The translations under genes were made by a program, and so were the position numbers. A model generated the notes under the pieces. That model did no database searches and was not told the DNA's origin. It was given only the letters and a program-made list of their open reading frames with translations. Positions 33,250 through 44,661 of a stretch of DNA of 64,000 bases are shown here, piece by piece. Every line of letters starts with the position of its first letter. Position 1 is the stretch's first letter. Origin of the DNA: Cycas panzhihuaensis (Eukaryota; Cycadophyta); the NCBI GenBank assembly GCA_023213395.1, contig CM041465.1, positions 7,006,001 through 7,070,000 on the forward strand, read 5' to 3'.

Positions 33250-34080
33250 ATTTTCTTATGGTGACTTATTTACATGGTTGTAATCTTAGGAATATCTAAT
33301 CACCAATTTGAAATTATCTTTCTGAGTAATGGATGCCCTATTATTACTTTATCCTATTATGGGCTATATTCAAATTATCCTTAATGATATACATGATTTG
33401 TTCCATTTTCTGAATTTGTTCTTTAATAACTAGGACTTTAGCTTGAGTAAAATAATGAATGAGAGATTAAGGATTATATCCCTAAAGTGCTTTGAATGGT
33501 GACATGTTCACTAATGTATAATAAGTCATGTTGTACTACCATTCTACTAGATAAAAGTAGTTGTATCATTGGCCTTGTTTATCTTATATGAAACATCTAA
33601 GATAGCCTTTTAAACATTTACTTGCTTGTTTAATTTAACTATTTATCTAAGGGTGTTAGGTTATGCTAATGGTTAGCTTAGTCCCAACTAATTGAAATAT
33701 CTCTTTCAAGAAATTGCTTGTAAATTTAGGACTGCAGTAATTAATAAGCACCTTGGAAAATCCATGTGATTGATGGATCTCCTTCATGAAGATTTCTATA
33801 ATCTGACTAGTTATACATGATATTTATATTTCTCTAAAGTAGGTATATTTGGTTAATCTATCTACTACTATGAAAGTAACATTATTCCCTTTTGAGTTTG
33901 GTAGACCTATAATAAAATCTCTTGATATTCCCTCTTATTTTTACTCTAGAATATGTAGTGGCTATAATAATCATAGGATGTTTATTATTTCTACCTTATT
34001 TCTTTAGCATGAATCACATTCAATTATGTATTAGTGGATATCTTTCTTTAAACCATTAAAAAAAAGAAAACAAAGATTAT
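33250..34080 (-). pseudogene. R8 Ty3/gypsy integrase, heavily decayed
   Basis: The minus strand in broken frames shows 'FIVVDRLTKYTYF'-like, 'IIEIFMKEIHQSHGFSK', 'VLINYCSPKFTSNFLKEIF', 'LVGTKLTISI', 'QLN-TSKCLKGYLRCFI' and 'YNMTYYTLVNMSPFKAL'. These segments follow gypsy integrase order (first Asp region, second Asp region, then QT/RxN and LP-x-A blocks). Stops and frame changes occur every 10-30 codons. The zinc-binding N-terminus is only faintly visible near 34010. Confidence 0.72.
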
Positions 34081-34439
34081 TTAACATTACTATATGGTTT
34101 GTCCACTCTGACATGATCAAATGATGGTATCGTATGATATTCTTAAAGCTCCATTTCCTTAAATGTTAAATTTGGAAGATGATATATATGATTTTTATCC
34201 TAAAGAATATTATTTTTCCACTCAAAAATTTTATCCTACATTGAGGAGTTATTTTTTAGCTATTGAATGATTCTTTGGGTGTATATATCACTTGTGTATT
34301 CATTCTGAATTTTTGAAATCTATATAGGTACTACTATAGACATGGCAAGTAGTGATATACCTTCATCTTTTCTTAATAGGCCATCTACAACTATATTTTC
34401 TATTCCCTTTTTATAAATTATATTAAAATCAAAATCTTG

Positions 34440-35610
34440 AAGCTTATTTACCTCTTTTTATTGTTATTTTTAAAGATTTGGTTGAATTAGGAAGTGTTTA
34501 AGACTAGTATGATTTGTTTCACCTAAAATGTATCACCCAGTAAGTATTATTGCCACTTTATAATAGCATAAACTATGGCTAGCATCTACTTGTCATAAAT
34601 AAGGTGGAGCTTTTCCTTTCCTTTGAACTCTTATCTCTCAAATATAATAGGATAGTTATCTTATATTATCACGACCCTTAACCTTTCTCTTAAGGCATCA
34701 CATTTTAATATAAATAACTTCTTAAAATTTAGGGTTGTAAGAACTAATGGCAATGTTACTAGCTACTTAAGTTAGTTGAGTATTTTATTTGCTTTCTTAA
34801 CCTATCTAAAAGCACCCTTATTGGTCAAGTTAGATAAGGGTGTTATAATATGGTTATACCCTTTAATAAAATATTGATAGACCCTAGTGGTACCTAAAAA
34901 TCCCCTAACCTTAGTAATATTAGTCAATGTAGGCTAATCTAATGTTGTCTATATTTTCTTAAGATCCATCTTAGCTCCTTCCTTTAATATGATATAGCCT
35001 AAATATTTTTATTCTTATTTGCTAAATATACACTTACTTGTATTTATGAATAAGGTATTGTCCTAAAGTATTTATGGTACTTTCCTAAAATGTTATAGGT
35101 ATTCTTCCCAAGTCTTATTATAGATAAAAACATTATTAAATAAGACTAGTACATACTTATAAAGGTATAGATGGAGGACCTTATTTATATTTACTTGGAA
35201 TATGGTCAGTGCATTGTTAAACTTAAATACATAACCTTAAACTCATAATTACCTTAATAGGTTCAATTTTTTTTTTTTTAATGTCTTGAGCTTGTACCCA
35301 AATTTAATAATATCATGATCTTAAATCCATTTTGGTAAAGAATTGTGCCTCATGTAATTCATCTAAGAGGTTATCAATTTGTAGCATTGAGGAATATTTT
35401 TTTATAATTACCTTATTTAACAATCCATAATCTACATACATCCAGTAGAAGCCATCCTTTTTAGGGACTAAAATAATTAGAGCAATAAATGGACTTTGGC
35501 TTAAAACTATCATAACTAACTCTAATAATTTATATACCAATTTCTTGTTAATCATCTTATAATGATTCAAATGGCTGTAAGGCTAAATATTAATAGGTGT
35601 TATACTAGAT
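34440..35610 (-). pseudogene. R8 Ty3/gypsy reverse transcriptase and RNase H, decayed
   Basis: The open stretch 35570-35313 gives the RT fingers: 'ALIILVPKKDGFYWMYVDY', 'LLNKVIIKKYSSMLQIDN', 'LLDELHEAQFFTKMDLRS'. Left of it the catalytic box is FNNV instead of xDD (about 35125-35160). The thumb 'GFLGTTRVYQYFIKGYNHI' with 'PLSNLTNKGAF' lies near 34790-34880. RNase H carries 'LHLIYDK-MLAIVYAIIKW' and 'YLLGDTF' near 34530-34620. RNase H following RT directly, with integrase after it, is the gypsy order. Confidence 0.82.
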
Positions 35611-35779
35611 TCTAACTTAATAACATATTCCATCCCTTAATTTGGTGGAAGTTGCTTTACGAGATCTTAAAAAACCTTTAAGTGCTCTCGTATGATGACT
35701 TGCATACATGGGTGGACTTCTGTTTCTACTTCTACAAGCATTGATATTAAATAACAATTAATCCCACATCTTAAGGCTC

Positions 35780-36775
35780 TTTTTGTCAAGATCTTCTCCA
35801 TTTAATTTGAAGATACTATTTAGCAAGGAGGTATAGGATATGCATATAACCTATACTTCCTTCAATTCTAGATAAATACCATAAATAGTTATTTGTAATT
35901 CATTAGAAGCACACCAATTATCCTTAATCATTATACCTCTAACACTACATTAACACCCCCAAGTGGCCTTACAAACATTATAGATTATAAGGACTATTCT
36001 TTAATTTCTAATAGGACTTTAGGATAGATTCCTCCATAAGGTATAGTATTACCTTTTATGATGGCCACTTGAAATTATTTATATGGAGTAATTCATGATC
36101 TTGTTTACTTTGTTATTTATTTACTAATTAAATTATGAGTACTTCCACCATCTACTAATACTATGACCTTATTATTCTTTATTATTCAATGGACTTGTAA
36201 CATTTGCCATGATGTGATAATTATAGTTTTAACTTATAATGAGGATTCAAATCCTTGAGCCTCCATATCTTCCTTAAGGTCTAAATCCTCCTTAATTTGA
36301 TTATCTTTTAGGTTTGGATCATTGGTTTCCTATTCTTTTACTCTATAATTTTCTATCATCTATATTTTCTTTTAAGTTCAATTGTGATCCTTGTTCCATT
36401 TTTCTCTAGATGTAAAATAAGTCCATTTCTTTAAATGTTCTACCCTTGTTATGTTGCTTGGTTGCCTTATCTTCTAGGTGTTTTCTTAGTTTATCCTTAG
36501 AAATTTGGTGAACTATTTTTTAGTTGATAGGGAATCTCATTTATGTTATTCTTGCTTGAGCTACTTAATACTAGTCATGGAATTATACCTCCATATTTTA
36601 GGCTCGTACTATGGCCTATCTAAGATCTAATACCACTGCAATAGTGTATGTTTTCTTTTAATGCCTTGATATAGGTTTTTACTAGATGTTTCTTCTTTAT
36701 CTTTTCCAGAATTCTATTTAGTAAACTCTAGAACTCTTTTTGTATACTATCATATTATTCCTATTTGATAGATCT
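35780..36775 (-). pseudogene. R8 Ty3/gypsy gag end and protease, decayed
   Basis: The protease core reads DGGSTHNLIS (about 36140-36170), the gypsy form of the aspartic active site. The preceding gag tail shows 'KIKKKHLVKTYIKALKENIH' and a Lys-rich segment, without a visible zinc knuckle. The gag is interrupted at 36775/36776 by R9. A primer-site-like TGGGATCAAAGC (minus strand, 40728-40739) just beyond R9 may be that of R8. Confidence 0.65.
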
Positions 36776-37130
36776 TGTTAGAATAATGTACATTCTCATT
36801 ACATGTCCATTTAAGTTCATTTCATTTCATTTCATTAGAATAATTACTCACATAGAATATTCTAGTGAGAGAAGATTCTTAGTCAATGTTCTAGACGTCA
36901 AAGATGCTCAAATTATTAATGAGGTAGTTTGAGCACACCAAAAATCATGGGAGTTGTTGAACCACCTCCTATGTTTAGACTTAGTATAAAGTTATAAATA
37001 TGTATTTGTAACATTCATATTTTCTTAATGAGATTTGGAGAGTTGTGAGTCATTTGTCGTATTGTCATCTCTTGTGTATTTCACATGTGCTTTATGACAT
37101 GTCTACTACTGTTATCCACTCATTCCTACA
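36776..37130 (+). repeat. R9 5' LTR
   Basis: TGTTAGAATAATGTAC to TTCCTACA, 355 bp. It contains TATAAATATG (about 36988), a TATA-like box. Confidence 0.93.
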
Positions 37131-37142
37131 TGGTATTAGAGC
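37131..37142 (+). other. R9 primer-binding site
   Basis: TGGTATTAGAGC directly after the LTR, one base from the initiator tRNA-Met site. Confidence 0.9.
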
Positions 37143-37389
37143 ATACAGGTTTTTCACACTAAGTGATACCCTATGTTTGAGAGATTCTGTCCATGCACAG
37201 GTCCTAAGTTTGACACTTGTATGATGCTATGTTTTTACACTAGGTTCTGTTATGATAAAAACATGGTTACTGGGCTCATCGTAAAAGAATAACTTTGTGG
37301 GATTATATTCCACTAAGTTATTACCCATTATTAGAATTCTTCACACTCATAGTTATTATTACTGCTCAAACCTAGTCATTACTAGAGAT

Positions 37390-38030
37390 GCTAGGTTAGG
37401 AGTGCCACCATTTGGGACGTTGTAGGAGTGTCGTCTGCATGCTGTAGTCCTCTGCCTATCACTATGAAGGCTCATCATTTGAAATCTATCCTGCCCTGGC
37501 CTATGCAATTGTATTTTGAGCTACTGCTAATAAAACAGAGAGCTGCCACACTGTACATCCTATGTACCATCTGCGAGGGATTATCTACAAGGGATTCTGT
37601 CGTCTGTGGCAGTCATTTGAGCGTCACCCTCTGCCATCTCTAGCTGCTTATTTTTTCATTTGTTGAAGACTCGTCTGAAGTAGCCACTACCTCTTGTGCT
37701 TGAGAGATACCATACGATTGCTAGATGGGAGTCGTCGTACTATCATGAGATGGGACGAGTCATCGATAGACCAACCTCCATTGACGGGAGCCAAAAAATT
37801 GAGTCACTGTCGAATGGGAGGCATTGTCACCTACAAAGCCATAGTGGAGATGAGCCACCTTAGCTGCTAGGCAGCATTCATCGTACTGAGTCGCCATCAC
37901 CAAACAGTCTCCACACATCGCCAATTGCCACCTGGTACCGCCGTCAAGTCACTGCCACCACACAAAGACAGGACAAGCCGTAGACAATGTTGCCACCAAA
38001 AAAATCTGGGTCGTTCAACGGATTGTAATG
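37390..38030 (+). other. GC-richer segment of R9
   Basis: This stretch is distinctly richer in G and C than the rest of R9, with CGTC/GTCGC words and phrases such as GTCACTGCCACCAC. I find no long frame and no known domain; the open frame 37428-37643 is unremarkable. It could be a captured gene piece too decayed to recognise, or an original leader. Confidence 0.4.
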
Positions 38031-38079
38031 TTTCAAAATATTACAATATACATTATAGTATATTATTTAGAATATATTT

Positions 38080-38930
38080 ATTTAAAAAATAAAATATCCT
38101 TTCCTTAAGTTCTTTTAAAAAGAACTTTAAATTCATCTTTTAGTGGTGTTTATTTTTTGGCAATCTCAAGATCACATTTTATTTTAAGAGGACATTAAGT
38201 ATGAAATAATCCTTTTTAAGTGTATTTTATTTTGGCGAGATAAGAATAATTTAAGAGGATTTTTAATACATCATATCCTCTTTATAAGGTACATATTAAT
38301 GGCGTAAAAGAGTACCTTTGGTAAACATATTGAGAGGATTTTGTTAAGTATCTTATCCTCTTTAAAAGAATATATTGGGCGGCATGACAAGTATCTCAAG
38401 AGGATTATTCTCATATAACTTATTCTCTTTTAAAGGGTACTATTGGTGACAGTATTTCAAGAGGTTTTTAAGAGCACTTTATCCTCTTTGAAATATATTA
38501 TGATGGCTTCATTTGAAGGATACTTTAAAAGGATCTTATTAAGTATTTTGTCCTTTTTTAAAAAAAGTATCTATTGGTGGCATAAAACAGTACCTCAGGA
38601 AGACATTAAACCTTTTACCTTGTTATTTTATCTTCTCTCAAGGGGATTTTTATCTTTTAATCCTCTTTTTTAAGGTACATTTTTTGGTGGTGTAAAAGGG
38701 CATTTTATTGGCTTCATTAAGGAGTACTTCAAGGACATTTTCTCAAGTACTTAATCCTCTTTAGAGTTATACTATGACTCTATTTCTAAAAGGAATTTTC
38801 AATGTACTTTGAGAGTATTTTAAAGGGGAGACTTTATTGTACTTTGTCCTCCTTTAAGAACACTTTAAGAGGACTTTTTATTGTACTTCATCCTCTTTTG
38901 ATGATGTATTTAAAAGGTGTTTTAAACCTT
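38080..38930. repeat. R9 diverged tandem array with internal inverted repeats
   Basis: About ten diverged units of roughly 70-110 bp, each with a left arm like AAGAGGATTTT, a short spacer ending in AGTACTT, and a right arm like TTATCCTCTTTAAAAG, followed by a linker like GGTACATATTGGTGGC. The arms AGAGGAT and ATCCTCT are complementary, so each unit can fold into a hairpin. Confidence 0.75.
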
Positions 38931-39763
38931 TATTTGTACTCTTTTTAAGTGTAATTCACCTTGTGGTGATTTAAACACTAATTCTCCTTAATTTTTTAAT
39001 TACAGACTTCATAAAATGTCTGTGAATTACTAGCTAAAATTTGCTAGATTCACTAAGACATAATATAAGTTCTATGTATCACTTTCCAGTCTTACAAAGA
39101 CCTATGGGAGTTGTTGAAGGAGAAGACAAGAAGCCTAATCATATCCAATTAAAGGCAACATGGTGCGGCACAATATACCACAACATGGTGTCATACGACA
39201 TGACACGACATGACTTAACAGAACGAGAACTTGGAACACTAGCATTCATCAATTTGCTAGTGGTTGATAAGAAGATTACTCATCTTTATTTCCTTGCATA
39301 TGATGCAAATTGACTCTTAATAATTTATTAAGAGTCTTTATACTTGCTTACTCTTAAAGAATATCTTATCTCTATGTGCAGAAACTGAAGGAGACGAGCG
39401 ACTTATGTTGATGAATTATAGAGCATATAACTCTTAACAACTTGCATGATACTTATCATACATTTGTCTACCGTAAACTCTTTATTTGTGAGTTAGGTAG
39501 ATTATTGCTAAAGTATATTGTGTTATGGTGATAGCAGTATTGCGGTGTTAATGAAAACACATAACAATTATATTAAGTAACAATGTCTTGGAAAATGACA
39601 ATAGTGCATAAAATCAAGCACGATATTGTATGCCAAGATCATGACATTTGGAGAAGCAAGACAATGAGCGTGATGTTCATGCATTGATGATCACAACTAG
39701 CATGTACTGCATGAGGATGATGAAATCCTCTTTGGGAGCTTTGTATAAGCAACTGCAAAGGCT

Positions 39764-40012
39764 GAATCAATGATAGGATGTGGATGACACTTAATTCTAA
39801 TTGATCATAATCAACGACAGGATGTGCATTGACCACTTAGTTCTAGTTGAGTCAATTCAATGATAGGATGTGGATGACACTTAGTTCTGGTTGATCCAAA
39901 TCAATGATAAGATGTGCATTGACCACTTGGTTCTAGTTGATCTATTATAGTAGTTAAAGGCCAAATCAATGACAGGATGTGCATAGCATCTAATTCTGGT
40001 TGATCTCTTGAT
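39764..40012. repeat. R9 second tandem array (about 44-bp unit)
   Basis: Five diverged copies of AATCAATGATAGGATGTG followed by GACCACTTAGTTCTAGTTGATC-like text start at about 39765, 39809, 39855, 39899 and 39964. Spacing is 44-46 bp, then 65. Confidence 0.85.
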
Positions 40013-40129
40013 GTAGATAGTTTATTCCACTAAGACGGTATGTAAAGCAGTAGTCACAGCATTCAAAAAGCCATTTTGGGCTTAATTGACTTCTTTTGAT
40101 TTGTTCAATTGTTCTACTACAATAAAATA

Positions 40130-40342
40130 CCTACCAACTATCGAAGAATTGGGGTTCCATGACATATTCAAGCTTGTGGAAGATTACCATCATTTTATTC
40201 AACAGCATATAGAGCATGGCATAGTTGATGTATTGTCCCTCAAGTTGTAATATTCTCACTTAGACTTTAAGTTGTAAGAAATTTTGAGAGACTTAGGACA
40301 CTGATGTTTATGTTAGGAAATGAACTTAACATTATGGGAGGG
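40130..40342 (+). pseudogene. Possible copia RNase H tail in R9
   Basis: The plus strand at about 40170-40260 reads 'KLVEDYHHFIQQHIEHGIVDV', laid out like the conserved copia RNase H motif (histidine pair, H-x-F-I, E-x-G-x-V-D-V) just upstream of the polypurine tract, as expected in an autonomous parent. No other pol sequence remains. If right, R9 is an internally deleted copia derivative. The match is short. Confidence 0.45.
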
Positions 40343-40706
40343 TGTTGGAATAATGTACATTCCCATTACATGTCCATTTAAGTTCATTTCATTTCATTAG
40401 AATAATTGCTCACATAGAATATTCTAGATGAGAATATTCTAGTGAGAGAAGATTCTTAGTCAATGTTCTAGAAGTCAAAGATGCTCAAACTATTAATGAG
40501 GTAGTTTGAGCACACCAAAAATCATGGGAATTGTTGAACCGCCTCCTATGTTTAGACTTAGTGTAAAGTTATAAATATGTATTTGTAACATTCATATTTT
40601 CTTAATGAGATTTAGAGAGTTGTGAGTCATTTGTCATATTGTCATCTCTTGTGTATTTCACATGTGCTTTATGACATGTCTCCTACTCCTATCCACTCAT
40701 TCCTAC
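40343..40706 (+). repeat. R9 3' LTR
   Basis: TGTTGGAATAATGTAC to TTCCTACA, 364 bp, with a 15-bp local duplication around 40405-40440. Confidence 0.93.
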
Positions 40707-42345
40707 ATTATGTACTTTGGTATAAAAGCTTTGATCCCACATATCATCTTATTATCTGTAAATTATATCAGTAAAGAAATCCTAAATGAAATCTGTTGTA
40801 TTTTTGTAATCCTATTACTACCATTGAAACTAGAGGACTAAATTGTTACTTAAATGTAATGATGTAAATATAATTTTCCTTAAGACTAATCCTAGATGGA
40901 TGGTAAAATAAATTTCCATTTTTACTAGCCAACCCTATACATTCTTACTTTTGTTAGGTGGGAATAGTTCAATATGGACTTTTCTATTGATAGGTGAGAA
41001 TTAGTCTTAGTACCAACCTAGGATCAAGTCATACTAAGTATCATTCATAAAGCATGTAATAGCAAAAGTGAGGAGAGTGAATTGATTAGATCTCTAAATG
41101 AAAAAAACACATTACATTAATCACAATGATCAAGATTACATTATATTAAATGTTAATCCTTGTATATACACCAAATTATAATTACAAGAAAATTTTAGGA
41201 ATATTAAATGGTTGATCATATAAGGTTGTATTTGGCACCTTGTATGATCAACCTATATTAAAGCTAGCTATGTGTTGTGAGCACAATAGACCATGTGTTA
41301 TGAGTACAATAGACCCCACACACCTAAGCTCATAAATTTAAGTAATGACTTAACCCTTTTATGAGTCTATTATCTATATCATAAACTAATGTTATAAAGT
41401 CACACTAAATTATAAATATACATTGCATCATAATAAATCAATAAGAATTAATGAAGTTAATATTAATTCTTCCATCATATGTTCCTTATTACTTATTGGA
41501 TCCCTTATTAATTAGTTCTTCTATGGTTTAGACCCTTGTATTAATCATCTTTACTTTCATCATAATACTCTTTTCTTTCTTCGTTATCCTACTTATGGAG
41601 GTTTCTATGGTTTAGATATATGAGGACATATAAAACTTTCTTAATATTGGCATTTTTTTTTCTTTTTTTTTTTTAATACTTTCTATTTCTTATTCTATGG
41701 ATTTTATTCCTTTTCTCATGTAATTCCAATGTGGTTTTGATACTATATTTAACTCTTTAATGGTGTGATATCTGGATTCCCTTTTAATATTTAACTATTA
41801 AGGGTTTGTGAGTATCTGATCTAGCTCTAGTGCTAAGTTCACTAGTTATTCTATGATATCTTATGTCATCTCTAATATCTTTCTTATTCTTCTATAAGGA
41901 AGCCTTGATATTAAGATTAATTTCAAACTAAATTTTCTATTTTAATTACTCATCAAATGTATCATTAAAATGATGACCTTTGAACTAGAATTCTAATAGT
42001 TTAGTTGGAATCAAATTTTGATATTTATAGTAAAAGTTATGGACATTTAAGATGGATAAAAATTTAAGATTTTTGGAGACTATAGTAGTACCTATTATTA
42101 TAGTAAAAGTTATGGATATTTCAAGTTACAATAGTAGAGTTTTAGCCCTATAAACAATATCAAATAACAAACCAAAAATAAATTCTTTATAACTTTAATA
42201 ATTATACTCTAAGACTTGTTATAACCACTTGAAATTTATAGCATAAAATTATTTGTCTCAAATATGCAATCATTTTTTTAAAATTAAGTCATTTACATCC
42301 CAAAAATTGCATATCTTTGATAATCACTTTAATTAGTTAAAATAG
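40707..42345. other. Unassigned, probably LTR or leader of gypsy R8 and neighbour
   Basis: No coding sequence is recognised. A tandem duplication of about 25 bp (ATGTGTTGTGAGCACAATAGACC and a variant) lies at 41268-41316. Poly-T runs occur at 41647-41672. The left end may be the R8 leader. Confidence 0.4.
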
Positions 42346-42357
42346 GCTATGATACCA
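42346..42357 (-). other. Primer-binding-site-like sequence
   Basis: The minus strand reads TGGTATCATAGC, two bases from a TG (42360) that would be the end of an LTR lying to its right. It belongs to a minus-strand element at left that I cannot otherwise define. Confidence 0.6.
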
Positions 42358-42359
42358 CT

Positions 42360-43379
42360 TGTTAATATCTTTCTCTATATAAGCAATAGAATAGTAGCCC
42401 TCTTCAAGGTAAGGAAACCTCTAAAATACTGCTAAGGTAGCTCCTGCAAGTATAGAATCAAAATTGAGATGATTATCTTTAAGTACTAGATGGGTATTTA
42501 TAGTTATGATAGCCCATATCTAATTTTCCCTACAAAATACCTATTTCCAAATTAAATATTCTAATTCCTTTATTTTTTAGAATATAATAATAGATTAAAG
42601 ATCATTTAATAATGCTTACATCAATCTTCTTTTATCATTTTCAAGAGTCTCTTAGATTCCATCAACCTTTTAGGCAAGCCTCAAAAGAGTATATACACTA
42701 CTAATAATCATGCCTTCCTCAACATTTTTATTAAAAACTTATGATTTAAACAAGCATTTACTTCACTCTTAAGTATATGAGCACAAAATTCTTACAACCA
42801 CCATGGCAACACACATACTAGTAGGCATGTAGGCAATTCTAAAATACATATTAAAAGAAATTAGGATTTAAAATACATAGGCTCAATTTCTTTTTTTGGA
42901 GCTCTAAACCTCTAAAAAAGTTGCTCACTTAATCTTCAACCAGACTAAAAAATGAACCTAATCCACTTTAAATGAACCTAATCTTATTTGCATAAACCTA
43001 ACCCTCTAAAAAATGCACCTAATATTACTTTGGTACTAAGTTGGAATATATCTAGGATCTAAACATAGGAAGATAATAGAAATTAAGACTTAGAAAATTA
43101 ATGTGAAAAGTTCAATTATATTCATCTATTTCTCTATAAAAAATTCCAATACAAAAATGTGCATTTAATACTCCCATGAATGTAACCTCCATGTGTCTAA
43201 AATGATATGTGCTGAATGATTAAGTAACCCCTCTGACTCATTATTCTAATATAATAACTAATTAAAAAAAAAATAGGTACAATATAAAGAGGAAGGTTCA
43301 TAACTTAATATTATGAGCCTAATCAACATGTAAACATTAAATAATTCTAATAATATCTATACCATTTTTTAACTTTCAT
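42360..43379 (-). other. LTR-like and unassigned AT-rich sequence
   Basis: The left few hundred bases after the primer site look like an LTR (starting TGTTAATATC), but I cannot place the other end. The remainder to 43379 shows no coding sequence. A local repeat of AATGAACCTAATC occurs near 42952-42985. Confidence 0.4.
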
Positions 43380-44661
43380 AATTTATCATAAACTAAAATT
43401 TTAGTAAAGATATACACCAATTATTCATCTGTAGGCTTGTACATTAATTTAATTTCTCCATTTTAGATTAATCCTCTAATGAATTGATGGGGCATCTCAA
43501 TATGTTTGGTATAAACATAGAACACAAGATTCTTGGCAATCTTTAGTGCATTATGATTATTACAATACTAATTTATTACATCCTCTTAATGAATACCTAT
43601 ATCACAAAGGATTTGTCTTAACCAAATGGCTTTTGAAGCTACTATAACCATAGATTTGTATTAGAGTTTAGTAGAGGAGAGAGGAATATTTGGCTACTTC
43701 TTACTACTTCATGTTACTATAGTTAATCCTAAACTAAAATAATAATAGATGTGGACCATATAATTATATGGCCCAATCTCAATATGTAAACCCTTCTAAC
43801 CTAAGATTATCATTATGCACAAAGTCAATCTATACTATAGTATCCCTAACAAGTATCTTAATATTTTCTTTATAGTTATTTCATGGATCTACTTTAGTGA
43901 TACCCTAAATTTAGAAACTATCTCAATTATAAAAGAAACATCAAGTTTAGTTGTAGTCAAATAAATGAATCTACTAATAAGTTACCTATACAAAATGCCA
44001 TCTATTATTACTCCATCATTATCATTTGTTAATTTTATGCCAATCTCCATAGGAATTAATATAGCCTTATAATCCTCCATTCTAAATTTCTTTAGAATAT
44101 CCTAAGTATATTTAGCCTACAAAATGAATAAATTTTTAGGCCTTTGTTAAACTTTTACTTCAAGGAAGTAATGAAGTATCCCAAGAGCTATCATTGTAAA
44201 ATTATGACTCAAAATTTTCTATAGGTCTAATATCATTGTAGTGTCATTCCCAATAATCAATAAATCATTAATATATAGTACTATAAAAGTTATACTATCA
44301 TTCATAACCTTAAAATATATGTTTAAGTCAACTAGTGATCTATCAAATGTATTCTTCAAAAAGTGGTAATCATTTTTCTTATACTAGGATATTAAAGGTT
44401 GTTTAGACCATATAAAATCTTTCTCAAAGGATAGATTCAATGCTCCTACCCTTTCGTCACATAACTAAGTATCCATTTCATGTAAACCTCATTTTTTAAT
44501 TATCCATTAAGGAAAGTACTCTTCATATTGATTTAACATAGTTTCTATTTGAATTGAGTAGCCATTGCTTGAACTAGCCCAATAATATTTATCTTTACCA
44601 TTGGAACAAATGTCTCCTTATAGTCAATACCTTCTTATTATTTAAAACCTTTAGCTATAAG
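43380..44661 (-). pseudogene. R10 Ty1/copia reverse transcriptase and RNase H remnant
   Basis: The minus strand, in broken frames, encodes the RT entry 'GIDYKETFVPMVKINI', 'INMKSTFLNG' and 'LKNEVYMKW', then the catalytic box as YIND at 44265-44276 (Val to Ile, first Asp to Asn), so it is inactive. RNase H follows with 'TKHIEMPHQFIRG' near 43470-43510 and the terminal 'IFTKIL' region near 43390. It ends sharply at 44661, where a TG-starting sequence (possible long LTR) begins. Gag, protease and integrase are missing. Confidence 0.8.

Larger units (their letters stand above)
36776..40706 (+). mobile_element. R9, large non-coding LTR element (LARD-like, 3.9 kb)
   Basis: LTRs at 36776-37130 (355 bp) and 40343-40706 (364 bp) are highly similar. 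They differ mainly by a 15-bp duplication (GAATATTCTAGAT) in the right copy and one extra CATTT unit in the left copy. The PBS follows the left LTR and a PPT-like ATTATGGGAGGG precedes the right. The interior has no gag or pol, only a GC-richer segment, two repeat arrays and a short RNase H-like relic at the 3' end. No 5-bp target duplication is evident (GATCT left, TTATG right). It must have depended on a copia helper. Confidence 0.88.

Noticed and set aside
39764-40012. Regularly spaced repeats resembling a CRISPR array
   Set aside because: Units are adjacent, diverged tandem repeats inside an LTR element in plant DNA, with no unique spacers and no cas genes.
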